The notes beneath the pieces are model-generated. The model did not search any database. It saw only the letters and a program-made list of their open reading frames with translations, and was not told where the DNA came from. This document shows, piece after piece, positions 20,363 to 33,502 of a stretch of 64,000 nt of DNA (its first letter is position 1; each line of letters begins with the position of its first letter). Location: positions 248,001 to 312,000 of the forward strand of contig WWBZ02000082.1 of the NCBI GenBank assembly GCA_011503125.2, read 5' to 3'. Both the position numbers and the translations under genes were made by a program. This DNA is from Botryosphaeria dothidea. Its lineage: Eukaryota > Ascomycota > Dothideomycetes > Botryosphaeriales > Botryosphaeriaceae.

Positions 20363-21397
20363 ATGGCATATAGCACCGATCAGTCCGAGGTTTCCAGCGT
20401 CATTGATTCCCCTGCATACCCGCAGGAGACTCCTCTGACCACTCCGGAAGACTCCATCTACGACCTTGCCGATGTCAACGATCTTCTCCTCGAGTCCATG
20501 TGCGGTGGCACTCCACTCGAGCAGGTTGAACAGACTCTGATTAGCATCGCTCGTCGTGCCGGTGACATGATCCTCGCTGCCGATCCCAGCGTTGATTGCT
20601 CAGACACCAAGAACAACTCCAGCGACCGTGTCACCGCGACCGACAAGGCTGTCGAGGACATGGTCTCCGAGACCATCACCGCCACATATCCCAAGTTCGA
20701 GTTCCTCGGCGAAGAGAGCTTCAAAGAGGGAACCAAGCTTACCGACGCCCCCACCATCGTCGCCGACCCCATCGACGGCACCCTGAACTTCATCCACGGT
20801 TTCCCCAATACCGCCATCTCGCTCGCTCTGACTATCGGCCGCAAGCCTATTGTTGGTGTCGTCTACAACCCCTTCCGCGGTGACCTCTTCACTGCTATCA
20901 AGGGCAAAGGTGCTTTCCTCACTCGAAATGACGGCCGCCGCCTTCTGCTGCCCGCGAAGCGTAATCCCTCCCCCATCGCTTCTCTTAATGACTGCCTGGT
21001 CGCTGTTGAGTGGGGAAACCAACGCAGTGGTCCAAACTGGGAGCTGCGTACCTCTGTGCACAAGAAGCTTCTCTCCTCGCAGGCCGACGGCGGTGCCATG
21101 GTGCACTCTGTACGCAGCTCTGGTTCTGCAGCCCTTGACTTCTGCTATGTCGCTGCCGGCTGGATCGATGTCTTCTGGGAGGCCGGTGTCTGGATCTGGG
21201 ACATTTGTGCCGGCTGGATCATTCTCCAAGAAGCCGGCGGAATCGTCGCTTCGACCAACCCGGGAAACTGGGATCCAGACCTTGAGAGCCGTTGCTATTT
21301 GGCCGTTAGGGGCGCGCCCTCGGGCCAGAAGGAGGTTGTTGAGGAGTTGTGGTCCTTGATGGAAGGTAGGAGCTTCACATACCCGGTGAAGAAGTAA
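20363..21397 (+). CDS. Inositol monophosphatase family phosphatase
   Basis: Mg-dependent, Li-sensitive sugar or inositol phosphate phosphatase, probably cytosolic. One exon and 344 residues from MAYSTDQSEVSS. The IMPase metal site is complete: FLGEESF near 116, DPIDGTLNFIHGFPN near 134 (the hallmark motif) and WIWDICAGWIILQEAGG near 277. About 60 Ser/Thr/Pro-rich residues precede the fold. The long N-terminus and the sequence between motifs resemble fungal inositol-1-monophosphatases, a group that also includes QutG/Qa-x of the quinate clusters. No quinate genes lie nearby, so a role in inositol recycling is the simplest reading. The start was set at the ATG in context CCAAAATGGC; the open frame upstream is rejected as leader. 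Confidence 0.9.
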   Translation: MAYSTDQSEVSSVIDSPAYPQETPLTTPEDSIYDLADVNDLLLESMCGGTPLEQVEQTLISIARRAGDMILAADPSVDCSDTKNNSSDRVTATDKAVEDMVSETITATYPKFEFLGEESFKEGTKLTDAPTIVADPIDGTLNFIHGFPNTAISLALTIGRKPIVGVVYNPFRGDLFTAIKGKGAFLTRNDGRRLLLPAKRNPSPIASLNDCLVAVEWGNQRSGPNWELRTSVHKKLLSSQADGGAMVHSVRSSGSAALDFCYVAAGWIDVFWEAGVWIWDICAGWIILQEAGGIVASTNPGNWDPDLESRCYLAVRGAPSGQKEVVEELWSLMEGRSFTYPVKK

Positions 21398-23173
21398 GAG
21401 CTCATTTCGAGAATCTTTGCGGACTTCATGTCGCATGCCAACGGGAGCATTTGCGTTGACAGGGGTATTTTGCTTTTCACCATAAATTCTAGATTCCCCT
21501 TACGATTTCCTTTCCACTCTCCGTGTTTGTTCGGCGCACGAGGCGTTAAAACAGGATTTCTTATCATGGTAGCTTTTCCAGTCGGCGATGAGAGAGTGAT
21601 TTTCAAAGACCAGTACACGGATAGGAAGAGAATGTTAAAACATGTTTAGACGCAGACATATTGCTAGAAATGAGAATTTTCTTGTATTAATTCCTGTATT
21701 GAGATGTGCAAATTCACTACAGGCATGCAACCTTGAGGAATCGTGATTTATTTAAGTAAATAGTCTTGTTCATAGACCGTAAGAGACAATAAGGACAGTC
21801 TCCTAATACAAGTATATCGCCGATACGACGTCGAATGACGCCCATGACAAGGGATAGCCGTGTTGGAAGAGGAGAGGAAAGGAATGGGGAAAAGCCACCG
21901 ATTGCCTCTCACGAGCTCCACGAGCACCAAGGCAACGAAGCGACAACGCCAAGGGAGAAAGAGAAAAAGGGTACAGAACAAAAACGCGTACGTTTCCTCA
22001 GCGGAGGGAGACGAACCCGGGACACATCAGGCCTACTCGCCCAACAACAACAGATCGACGGCAGTAACCGAGACGGCGGCATCAGCAAACTTTAAAAGGC
22101 GGCCACGGAGCAACATAGCGAACTTGGTAGAAATCACACCGCACGCAATAATCAATCACCAAACAACTCATTCAATCGTTCGTCATCATCAACATCACCG
22201 ACTACGAGTAGCAGAGACACACAGAGCGACGAACGACAGAGAAGGGAAAAATGGAAAGGAGAAGAGAAAAAAGTAGGCGAGAGACAGGGCCAATTTACAC
22301 ACTCCCATTTCAGGAATAGGAGAAGAGCACAAGAAAGAGGGGGAGGGAGAGAGAGACAGAGACAAGAATCGTGTGTATGCGGAAGACAACAGGTCTTTGG
22401 AAAAAGAGATGTGAACCCATTTCTTTCCATAGCGTAGAAAAAAAATTCGTTCCCGTTGGCAATGCGCCGATTCCCTCCCGAAGAAAAAACACTTCAGATA
22501 TCAGCAACTGCTTTAAACGATGAGCAGATAACAAAGGAACATTGGAAAAATAGACCACCTCCGACCAAACAGTTGACCAAAAAAAATAAACCAACTCGCA
22601 ACCTAGAGAAAAGACTAAACCACACCGTCCTCCCAGTGACAAAAATAAACCCCCGCGCCCATGTAGTAACAAACAATAGGTACCAGCGACGACGGCGTCG
22701 GCAGAGACAGGCTGAAATGAAACAAGGTGAATCCTGATAAGGATAGATTGATGAAACAAAAGATTCAGAGCGCCAAAACGATTTGCGCCCCGCGCTCCCG
22801 CTGCCCCCCCTTTTTTTTGCCGTCCCTTCTCCTGATGAACTGACATGGTCTGCGCTCAATGGTGAAACAGCATAATCAAAGCACGCTCCAAAAAGAGGTG
22901 CTGAACAACGCGCAACAAGTCGTTGATTCGTGAAGCGAAAAGGAGGAGCGGTCAAAATATTCTTTTTTGGCGGTGAGAGACGCCTGCGTAAGTCGTTCGG
23001 GGTGTGGCCGATCGATGGAGAAATTGTATCGGGATGAAATTCGTTTTGACGGAGGGTAACATATTCTTTTCTTGCTGGACAATGTAGGAATCGGGACTAT
23101 GTTCTACATGCGGTCGCACCGGACCAGAAAATTCGGGCGACCGGGTAGTGGCGTTGACAGATGAAGGAGATGT
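21398..23173. other. Convergent intergenic region with purine-rich strand
   Basis: About 1.8 kb between the phosphatase and adenylate cyclase stops. The plus strand from about 21.85 to 22.75 kb is rich in A and G, so a transcript from the minus strand (adenylate cyclase 3' UTR) would be pyrimidine-rich. No protein family is recognised in any frame. Confidence 0.5.
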
Positions 23174-26100
23174 CTATGTTGCTGCAGCCTTGAGCATACG
23201 CAGCTCTTCAAGTTGGCTGGTGAGCTCGATAAAAATGTCGGCCATGGGACAGGCTTGCTGAAGCATGCCGATACCGAAAGGTCGGACTGTATGCCGGAGT
23301 TGAAGGGTTGTGATACAAGACTACCACCATGTTAGTAAATGCTAGGGCAAGGGGGCACTATGGACTTACTTCGATCCTTGAAATCTGATGTTCAACAAAG
23401 TTGATCAAGAATCTGTCTGTGATCTCACCACCCCTTGTCTTCATTCTTTCAAGAAGTGCTGTTTCCGGTGCCTTCAGTTCAGTGCTTCCTGGGCTCTCTA
23501 GTGCGGAGCAGAGCATTTCGAGGCGGAGAGACACGTTCCAGAGCGCCCACACATCCTCTGTGTTGATCGTGAGCTGGGAGTCTGCAGTCTTCGTTCCGGC
23601 CATGGCTGAATTGGCCGCTGCCTCAGCCTCTGCCCGCTGCTGCTGGACGACGAGACGCGAGGCTAATGAGTGCGGGTACATCAAGTAGATGTACTCCGGA
23701 TTCTCGAGACCCTTCAATCTGCGCTCACCGAGGTCCTTGACCTCGAAACCTTGGCTACTCAGAGACCTCAACTCACGTCTGATGGCTTGCGCTTGTGCAT
23801 CGTCGCCGAAAGACTCATCGGTGCTGCCGGATCGATCAGACTCGATATGCGTCTCAAGCAGACGCTGGATCTCTGCGATGAAATCTGATGACACTGTGAT
23901 TTGACCACCATCGGCAACTGATGAGATACGGGACGCTCTGTTGACCATGGGACCGAAATAGTCCATGCGCTTTGTGACTGGATCCACTTCGCACACAGGT
24001 GTACCCCAGTGGATACCCATGCGGACTGAAAGACCGCGGAAGATGACATTTCCATCGGCGTCGGCCACCTCTTGTCCGTTGACACTATTAAGAATCTCCT
24101 GGGGCCATTGAACGTCTAGAAGCTGGCTTTGAATTGTGAAACACCACAGAAGCGCCGAGGTTACCGTGGGGAAGGCGACCATGAATGCATCACCTTCAGT
24201 CTTGACCTCATAACCACCGATGATGCGCAGGTGTCGACGCATAACATCGTTGTGCATCTTGATTGCTGAACGCATAGCCGTTGGGTATGTCTCCCACATG
24301 AGAGTTGAGTTCTTGATGTCGGTGAAAACCAAGCTGACTTCTCCTGTGGGTGCGTCTACCTCTGAGTCAAGACGAGCGAGTTTCTGATCCCCAACAACAT
24401 CGTTACGGCGCTTGCCTCTACGTAAAGCGGGGTAGAGTTCATCAGGAGAACCGGTGGGGCCCATGGACATGCTGTGCGTCCTGAATCTTGCGCGCTCACG
24501 CTTCCGCAGGTCACTGACGCCGATCAACATGACCATGATCTTGCCTGTGGCTCCAAAAGCAATCGCGAGATCTCTCAACTTTTGTGCCGCCCTCATGAGG
24601 TCACCCCGCTCAGAACGTGCAACATCAACGGCGAAATCAGGAGTGAGGTAGTCCCATAGCTCTCGGGAAGCTACAAGGATCATCTCGTCGGACTCACGCA
24701 GAGTGATGTGCGACACGTGCGGAGCAGCGATGACAGATGGAGACATTTGAATGTATCCGAAAGCACGGGATACCTCAAGGACATCATTGAGTTTTCCTTG
24801 CCGAGAAACGAAGCCTCCGGCATCTCTGATGCGTGCACGCTCGCCGGGTTCTGCCGGGTCGTGTTTTCTTGTGATGATCCGATGACTTCCTTCAGAGTGG
24901 ATAAGCAACGCCTGCGCGTCTCCAACGTTGGACACAAAGAGTTCCATCTCTTTCAGGTAAACCACTGTTGCGACGCTTCCTGAATGAAGATCATCTTCAC
25001 TCAAGTCCGGCATGCTGCTGCGATGGACGACACCAGCCTTGTCTTGTGATTGAGTCGCGGCGCCTGCCAAGTCTTTGTTCAGACCTAGGTAACTTCTCCT
25101 CAGAGCATCTGCCGGCGTCTCGCCAGGTCGTAGTCGTTCCAATTCGTCGGAAAACCGGTTCTTGAAATGGTCGTAAAGGTATTTGGCGATCTTCGAACCG
25201 CCTGCTGCCAGGGCTTGGCCATCAAACATACCAAAGAGGGTTTCATCGTCATGACTCCTGAATTTGGGAATGACCAGATCCATGGTTGAGAGATGCTCAT
25301 TCCTTCCAAGGGTATCCGCTAGACCGTAAGACATAGTTCCGACCATGGATCCCGCAGTTCGAACTCTTCGATCCTCACTTTGGTCGGGCACCGAGGGAAC
25401 CATGAGCGTTACGTCCATCAACCCCAGGATTCGCAAATTTGTCAGAGAGGTAAAATCTGTGAGATCCTTGCCCTCCCGTCCGTAACCGGCACCCGCAAAT
25501 CCGCCGTTGGGCTTGATTTCTAAACGCTTGTTTCCAGAAAGATTGAGATATCTGAGGTTGTGGTTCCAGTTCCAGTTCCAGTCATACGGCCAGTTGGAGA
25601 CGTTGTACTTGAGCGCATTGCTACCCACATCCAAGATAGCAAGCTTGGCAACTTTGCCGAGTTCCGCTGGTAGCACCTGGAATTTGTTCCCGTTGATGTG
25701 AAGTATTCTCAATGATGTTACTTCTTCGAGATCCTCAGCGGGCAGAGAAGTCAGATCGTTACCCGAAAGGTAGAATTCGGTCATGTGTTGCCACCGGCGG
25801 AGGGTTCTAGGAGGAAGGTCGTAGATGACGTTATACGAAATGTTCAGGATCCGCAATTCGGGGAGGAGAATCAATTCATCAAAAACATCATCGTTCAAGC
25901 GGTTGTCCGCCAAGAACAAGTGCCGAAGAGAACCAGCAAAGGTAGAGACTATGCGGTTCGACAGACTGGAATCCTTCCGGGTAACAGGTGTGACGGTTCC
26001 ATCTGTTGTCTTCGATGTTGTTGATCCTTTTCTTCCATTCGCCGAGTACCCAGAGGCCACTGATCCACTTCTTTGTGCGCCAGGAGATCCGCTGACTGTG

Positions 26101-29100
26101 AGTAGCCCTTGACCCGAGTTCTGACTTGGCCGTCGTGCCTCGAAATCTTCCAGCTTTCCGAGATCCTCAAAACTCGGGCTGCTTGAAAGTCCAGGTGTAG
26201 TTTGAGCTGTCCCAGGAGTGCCGTCTACTTGCGAGTCGGCAGATTGAAAGGTTGGGTTCGGTGGACCAGGCTTCGGGAAGGACTCGAGCACGTTGGAAGA
26301 GATGTTCAGAGTCTCCAATTTACGAGCGTACCAAATTTCCTGTGGAAGGGCATTAAGGTTGTTCTCTCGCAAATCCAAGTACCGAAGCTCTATCAGTCTT
26401 CCGATGTCTGCTGGCAACCGATCGATATTATTCCTCGCGAGACTGAGATGTTCCAGCTTCTGTAGCTTGCCCATCTGCGATGACAGTGAAACGAAATGAT
26501 TCTTATCCAAAATGAGCTTGGTAAGGTTCGGGACCTTCACAAACAGGTCATCCGGCAATTGTGTAAGCTTCGCCGATGCAAGGTTGAGCACCGACAGTGT
26601 CGGCACCGGACTGCTTAGGCCAAATCGGGTGACTGGGTTGTGGTTCAGATGCAGGACCCTGATCTTTGCAAAAGTGCCCTCGAATGCCGAAATGGAGTTG
26701 TGACCAACCATAAGGTATTCCAGACGGGGGAGCTGGGACATGACATCGATGTTGTCGATCGCATTGAACCGCACGTCAATTTCCTTTAGGTTGGTGAGGT
26801 TCTTTAAGTCATCTGGGAAAGACCCGGCCAACTTGTTGTTCGTGGCCCACAGCCTCTCAAGGCAGATCAATTGACCGATCTTTGGCAAGCTCGTGATTGA
26901 ATTGAAGCTGACGTCCAAATCGACCAGGGTTTGAATATCGCAGAGAAAGTCTGGGAACTCCTTCAGAGAATTTGAAGACAAGTTGAGACTCCTCAAAGCG
27001 CGGTAGGAACCAAAATATTTCGGTAGATGGGTCAATTTGTTGTTCGAAAGTCGAAGGCTCAGAAGACCGTGCAGCTTCCAGAGCTCGGCGTGCTCCAACT
27101 GCTCCAGCCGATTGTTTGAAATGTCGAGCATCGTCAAACGGCTTGCCAAGCTCAAACTCGGTGGTAGTCTCCAGGCTTCATTGCTGGTGTATTTGATCTC
27201 ACGTAGATTGGTACAGGCCTGGATGAAATCCTTGGGAATGTCCAAAGAGAGGTTGCGGGAAAGGTTGAGCGAAATGATCTCCGTGGCCTTCTGGTACAAC
27301 GTGATTGGGATGGTGATTAGGTTCCGTCCTTGAAGGTCTATGTGACTGAACTTCTGCATTTTACTGAATCCAGGGTCCTTCTCCAGGCTTGAATAACCGC
27401 TCATCTTAGCAGGAAGGAAGGTGAAACGACACAGGTAGCTATTGTCTTCGCGCCCTACGTCTTCCAATCTGTCCGATTCGCTGTATCCGGCTTGTTCTAG
27501 CAGGCGTTTCTGTATGACAAGCGGTCTTTCGTTTGGTTCCAGCTGCCGAGAGGTGTCGTGCTTGCGCATTATGATCTGATAGTTCCCAAGCTCGTCCTGC
27601 AGGAAGGATTTCTTGCCAAGAATCTGTATGATTTCCGAGACAGTTGTGTTAAGTGGTACGGAAAGGACAGCGAAAGTCGAATCCACCCGAAAGATACGAA
27701 CGCAAAAGGGAGGCCCAGGATCAACTTCTTCCTTAGCAGGATTGCCTTGCTCGTCGAGTTCTTGTAAACGAGTAATGTTCTCGTCGTTGGCTCGTTTTAC
27801 AGCCCAAGAATCGGGTGCGTCCCATGCACCTTTTTCTTCCGTTTCCTTTTCTTTTCCGGGGGCGACGGTGTCGTCTGGCCAGCCAGCATATATGTCGCCC
27901 ATCGGCGGGGTCATCGGAGGCTGTTGAGGGTTAATGATGCCCTCCATGTGAGTGAGGTCAGTGTCCAGGTTCCACAATGCTTCATGGCCTGTCGCATCAG
28001 CTTCGGCAGTGTTTGGATCCTTCCCGAGAGGAATCTCAGCCGTTTGCTGGCGGTTCTTGGATTTGAAAGGTATTCTGCTGGATTCTTTCTTTCCTTTGTC
28101 GTAGGAGATGTATGGCTGACCCCATGATCCAGCCGACGCTTGGACCACAAGTTTGCTTTTGAGTTCACGTGGATCTGTTTTGCCGCTTCTGTTAGATTTG
28201 AATGTTTGCTGTAGCGTAGGAGTCGATAACGGGAGATCTCTCAGACCTTCTGCGGCACGATCAGCTTTGTCTTTGCGACGCAGCTTGTCAAAAAGAGATC
28301 TTTTGCCCGCCATCGCATTGCCGGGAGATTTCGACCCGGTAGGCTCTTTGCTGGACTTCGTGCTGCCCGTGGGGCTCGCTGACCGCGGAACCAATGCGAT
28401 ATTCGAATTCATTGCGGATGCCAATCCAGAGCGGATGCTGAAATCGGTACGGCCACGGTAGCTGCTCGACGACTCATCTCTGCTGGCCACAGGGCGCAGT
28501 GGCATGCCATGCCCAAGGTCGGGCGCCTTCGACTCGTCGTTGCTTCTGTGGTGACGATGGCCGTGAAACGGTAGTTTGTGAGAATGCGACCCTTTGGCTG
28601 ACTTTATCGATTGCTGGTCTGCAGGCGTCGAGTTGGAAGGCGTATCCTGCATCTGGTCAGCAACGAGAGACCGCCGAAACAAGCAACAACGACGCGGCGT
28701 TTTGGAAAGATAGGCACGGCCCAGATTAGTGGCTGCCGAATCGAAGGGCCAGGTAAGGCCCCACAACATTTATGCCCATGCTGAGCGCGGACATTCAACC
28801 AGGCACCCTCGATACGGGTGCCAAGAAGAGCTCCACCCAGCAGTGCACGCCATGCAGCTCTCAAACGCATCCGACTCACCTTTTCCTGGTATTCCCACGG
28901 CGTGACTTCACTCGAAGGCAGTGGCGTTCGAGGCCGCGAACTTGCTGGAGAGCCTGGTCTACTGCCAATGCTGCTCCTGTGTGTGTTGTGCATGGAGTTA
29001 TTTCGGTTCCTTTGCCGCTCTGGCAGACTTGTTTGTGAATTCTGCCTCGAATCGATGCCATTGAACTCCTCTCCAAAGAACCCTTGAAGCTTCTTGTGGA

Positions 29101-30234
29101 ATCCTCGACTAATGCTTGATTTGGAGCCAGAACTGCTGACAGTTGTCGCGCTTGCAACGGACGGTCGCCTGTCTTCCCCTTGATAGCCCCCGTCTTCGGT
29201 CTGACCCGTTCCGGGACGGAAGCCGGGCGACAGCTGGGTGACATCTTCGTTGGAGTCATTGTAAAAGCTGCCCGAGAAGATGGAGTTTTGCATGTCTCCA
29301 GACCCGTTGGATTTGGCCCACGGCGGAGTCGATGCTGACGCGGTAGGGGGGACGCGAGATATGGAAGGCACGCCGTTGCCGGCCTGCTCGAGAACGGCGA
29401 GGTCTTTGCGGTAGTTGCTGAAATCAGCGGCCCGGCGACGCTCCCAAGGCGCGAGACCGGGACCCTTATGGTTCGAGAAGTCCGGGGTCTTGAATTCGGG
29501 AGAAGTAGCAGTCCCCGGAGAAATCTCGTTGTCTTTGTCGTCGTCGTCCTTCCTGCTAGCACTCAATCAGCTCTGGGACGCGGCAGCGAACGAAAGCCAC
29601 AGATGGGGAGATAGGAAAGGGCTGGGGCACGTGGAGGGCCGCGGTCTAACGCGCCGCCTGACGACATCTTTGTGCCTATTTTCTCCCGGACTTCACGGGC
29701 GCGGGCCCGACACGAGGGACCGGCGACGTGAAGGGGGGCAAAGGACTGGAAGTCGCCAGACAGCGACGCGCCTTGTGCCGTGTCGCCAGCGCCGGGCGAG
29801 GCGCGAGACAGAGGACGCAGACGGCGCCGCGCGCAGAGACCTCTGGGACGTCGAGGCGGTGCCACCAGCTTGACCACCCTCACATTTTCTTACGCGTCCC
29901 TCCTCGCACACGACCTCTCGCAGACGGAGGCAAGCCAGAGGGGCGCACGTACTTCTGCTGCTTATCCGTCTTCACCTTTACGGGCGCGCCGCGGCGCCGG
30001 CCGCTCAGGCTGTTCGCGCGGACGGTATCCTGCGATCGCCAGCTCTCGGCGCCAGAGCTTTCCGTCGATCCATGGCGGCCAGCGTTCTCCTTCCTCGTCA
30101 TTGTTGTGCTCTGGGCGGCGAGGTCTCACAACGGGGGGGCTTCAGCGGGCGAGACGGTGTCTGAAAGCAGGTAGGAAGTCGAGGCGGACCGCGACAGGGC
30201 CACCGGATCGCGACTGGCCTTACCTGAGCTTCAT
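23174..30234 (-). CDS. cyr1: Adenylate cyclase (fungal Ras-associating, LRR, PP2C-like type)
   Basis: Makes cAMP from ATP at the plasma membrane for protein kinase A signalling. Four exons, 30234-30224, 29552-28880, 28646-23370 and 23320-23174, give 2,035 residues. Domains in order: Ser/Pro-rich N-terminus; Ras-associating domain about 540-640; leucine-rich repeats about 670-1280, broken by a Ser/Gly/Pro-rich insert; PP2C-like domain about 1345-1610; class III cyclase domain about 1660-1880 with both metal-binding acids in EVSLVFTDIKNST and KTEGDAFMVAF. The short C-terminal exon (SCITTLQLRHTVRPFG) looks like the CAP-interacting tail. Exon 1 is only 11 nt (ATGAAGCTCAG) before GTAAGG and a 671-bp intron. 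Its phase matches the next exon, which has no ATG of its own in the N-terminal 80 residues, but transcript evidence is missing. The remaining splice sites are clear. Confidence 0.93.
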
Positions 30235-31563
30235 TGAAGCTCTCGCGGGCGGTGCAAATCGGGCATCGACTGGCAGACAGACGGCGGGCGCGTGGGCAGG
30301 CGAGCTGGGGGCGGCTCCGGGATGGGAGAGGGCGTGTGTGGGCGCTGGGCGGGCAGGCAATGCAGGTTGTGGTCGGTGTTGAGATGGGCGGAGAAGCAGA
30401 CTACTGCTGCTGGGGGCACGGCACCACCCGAGTCACAGACGATCAGCATCTCTCACAAAGGGCAGCTCTCTGTCTCGCATGCGGCCGCGCGCAACTCGAG
30501 CGTGCAACACCCGGCCTTGGCCTGCCTTGCCCTGGGCTGCTCAGCTTGTTGCCAGCTGCTCGCAGAGCCCAGTTCGGCGGCCTGGCATTCCTCTGCCCGC
30601 TGGGTGCTGGCCGCTGGCCGCATTCGAGCTTCCCGCCTGCTGCTGCGCACAGCCCTCGCGATTGACCCGTCCGAGCCCCCACCTCTACCCTTAGTCTGTG
30701 GCGCCGCCGCGGATGTTCAGAGCTCGCTCGCCCGCCCGCCAGCCGTCAGTTGAGCCTGCGTACCAGCCCGCTGCCAGCCCCGGGCTGCCGTACGTAGCTA
30801 TGCTGGCTGGCCGTTGATGGCGGTGCTGCGGCCACCCGCCCGCTGCCCGCGCCCTTTTCGTGCCCGCTGCCCGAGGCCGCAGCGGCAGCCCCGTATTCCT
30901 GCGTGCCGGCCGACCGCCCGAGATAGATCCAGCGCGCCCGCACCCGCGCTGGGCTCGCTCTTCCACACCCTCGCCTCGCTTGCTGCTGCATGTCCGCGGC
31001 AGCTTCCCCGCCGCGCTGCCTTGTGTAACACCTCGGCGGAGGAGGCTCCTGTTGATATTGCTGCGAATGACGATCGTCCCGCTACTGGCGGCAGCGAGCT
31101 GTACACAGTAGCGTGGCCAGCGGAATCGGGCTGTGGGCGCTGCCTCGCTCCGCCCAAGAGCCCCGCTGCCCAGGCAAGATCTCGCTCGAGGTGCACGTTG
31201 GAGCCAGCGCAGCACCTCAGTCACAGGGGCCCGAGGGTTTGCAGCACTGTCAGCCCTTAAAGAACGCCGCGAGCGTATCACTGCGGCAGTGGAGACTGAA
31301 ACCCGGATGCTCCTGATATTTCCGAATATCGTAGCGCTAGACGCAGCAGACCCTCCGCAGAAACCAAAGCGCTTGTGGCGAGAAACAGCCTTGACGAGGC
31401 TTGCCAAACTCAGTAGCCAAGAGCAGCCAAATCCTATGCCGCGCGGCTGTTTGCGCACGCTGCCATACGCATGAGACTCGTCGCCTGCCCGTGTTCCTCC
31501 GTCCCTGCGCAGAAAACCAGTCGCGCGCCTGAACACCGCTCCAAGTCAAGCCTGCCCTCAAGC
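30235..31563. other. Upstream region of adenylate cyclase
   Basis: 1.33 kb of very GC-rich, low-information sequence with many GCTGCC/GCCCGC words between two minus-strand genes. Long frames appear in several phases because stop codons are rare at this GC content. None shows a domain. It probably holds the adenylate cyclase promoter and 5' leader. Confidence 0.5.
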
Positions 31564-32083
31564 CTATCGCATCTTCTTGGACGGTTCTGCTTCTTTGTTC
31601 CAGCCAAGACGGCTCTTGTAGGCCGGGAAGGATGTTAGGGACCAGGCTTTCACGAGGACACTATGTGGGCGAGCCAAGTCAGCATGCATACTGCTCCACC
31701 ATGACTCGAATTAATGTCAAGGGACTGCGCACCTTTGCGTTCTGTCGGCGTAGTCCTCGTCACGGACCTCCTTGACGCCGACCTTCATGCCGTCCTTGCT
31801 GAAGACAATGTTCTTCTTCTCCATCTTCTTCACGCCCTTGTCGGCTAGCTCATTGGTGTAGAGGTAGATCTAATACCCGCGACGTCATCAGCTTGTGTGA
31901 TCCGTACCGGGCAGCCAGCCTCGTGAGATTCAAAGGTCAATGCGAGGAGCGATAGCCAGCTAGTGCCGGCGCCAACGTAGAGAAAGTCGCATGTTTCCAA
32001 CGTACCTGATAGCCAATGAATGCTATAACTCCCACGGTGACGAAGAGGATCAGCAAAGGGATCAACTGGCCAAGCGATCCCAT
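31564..32083 (-). CDS. Small conserved single-pass membrane protein
   Basis: Three exons (32083-32006, 31869-31733, 31660-31564) splice in frame to 103 residues. Donors are GTACGT and GTGCGC; acceptors are TTAG and ATAG. Residues 5-25 (GQLIPLLILFVTVGVIAFIG) are one hydrophobic helix at the very N-terminus. A Lys-rich soluble part follows, containing KKMEKKNIVFSKDGMKVGVK and DRTQSVLVKAW. The latter blocks agree with a small protein I recall as common in filamentous ascomycetes, but I know no function and no named family. The hydrophobic start followed by basic residues suggests a membrane anchor with the tail in the cytosol or matrix. The exons are too short to stand out as single open frames. 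A clean join across both introns is the main evidence that it is real. Confidence 0.75.
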
Positions 32084-33502
32084 GTTGGCGGCCTGAACAA
32101 GTTGCGAGACCCGTGGAAAAATGTGGATGAAAGTTGCAGAGGTTCTTTTCGCAACGGAGGTTCGTGAGAAAAAGAGCACGCGGGGCCGTCGAAATCTGCC
32201 CAGGGTCCGGTACAAAATCAGCTGCCGCCTCCCGGCTTGGGGTGGTGCAAGTGAGCTGAAAGACGGGCTGCTGACGGGACAGGGATGTTGGCGACGGCGC
32301 GGATCGTCGCTCAGGGCTCGGCACCTTCACCCGCCGTCACTCCTTCAGACCCTCCCCTCTCTTCGCCTGGACCACAGCGACCGCATCAGGATAGTCTCTG
32401 GGCACTTGAGGTGCTCCCAGCGTCCCACCACGGAGAATCGCTCTTTCGTCACCTGCTTCGCTCCACCAGCTCCCACTTTATGATGTCTTGGTGCTGAGGA
32501 ATGGCTCGGCAAATCACTCAGCAACGAAGAGCCGTCTTTTCCGAACAGACGAGCGTGGCGACATCATGGCTCCTCAACAACAATCTTTGACTCGACACAA
32601 ACCTTCTTTTGGCCCTTTCTTGATCTTGAGGATCTCCACCCGAATCATGAATCAGGAGCGCGTCCCCTAGTGAATCGCTCTCCGGGTACTATTAGACCGA
32701 GTATATTATACAGCACGTCCTTCCCGCTTGCCTGACTCGACAAGGAAGATCTGTCAGTGGTCCGTGAAAATGACCAGTAGATATCCATGGCTATTCCCCA
32801 ACGATTAGGGATGGGCCACACTCATAGAAGTAACTACGCGTACACATCAATGGTACTACGACACCTAGTCTGCCAGAAATTTCAGCACGTTGCAAGAAGA
32901 AAATGCTAAGTAAATCGATTCTAAACGGTCAAGACAGCATGGTCACGGCGGCAATGGAATAAGAGGTACAAATTGATTTTCCGGTCCGATTGAGCATGCC
33001 ACTGCCCACATTCCATGCCTGGTAACACTTCGACTTGATACGCACCTCCACTCCATTCCTACCAAAGTCATAAAGCAATTATACATGCCATCTATTACTT
33101 ACATTATTAGCCCTATATCTACGAAAGAGCACGATGATATCAAATCACCAACAGCGCTCTTATGTTGCAGCCTCAGTTCTATCGCGAGCATGAATGAACG
33201 ACGAAGCATCTGGAAAAAGCTTGTCATGAAAATAGCAGCCACCAATATCAAGGTTACTGTGAGATTGACTTTGCACCAAACTGGGTTGCTTTCTGGATAG
33301 TAACCAAATATCATAGAAGGGTATTATACAACCAACTTCGCCGTCATCCATCCCAGAGGTATCCCACTTAATGTCCCAGAGGCCCAGCTGCGCATCGACC
33401 CACCTCAGTCATGAAGTTCATGTGCAGCAAAATGATTTTCATAGAAAAGGCCGCTCACATTTCAAGCAGCGCTTTGCCATGCCCTGATAACAGTGTCGGC
33501 TC
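32084..33502. other. Intergenic region, 1.4 kb
   Basis: Lies between the start of the small membrane protein and the end of the UBR7-like gene. The right half is AT-richer. No gene, RNA or repeat is seen. Confidence 0.5.

Noticed and set aside
30234..31536. Several long frames on both strands upstream of adenylate cyclase
   Set aside because: Open in many phases at once because of high GC content. There are no motifs and no splice chain.
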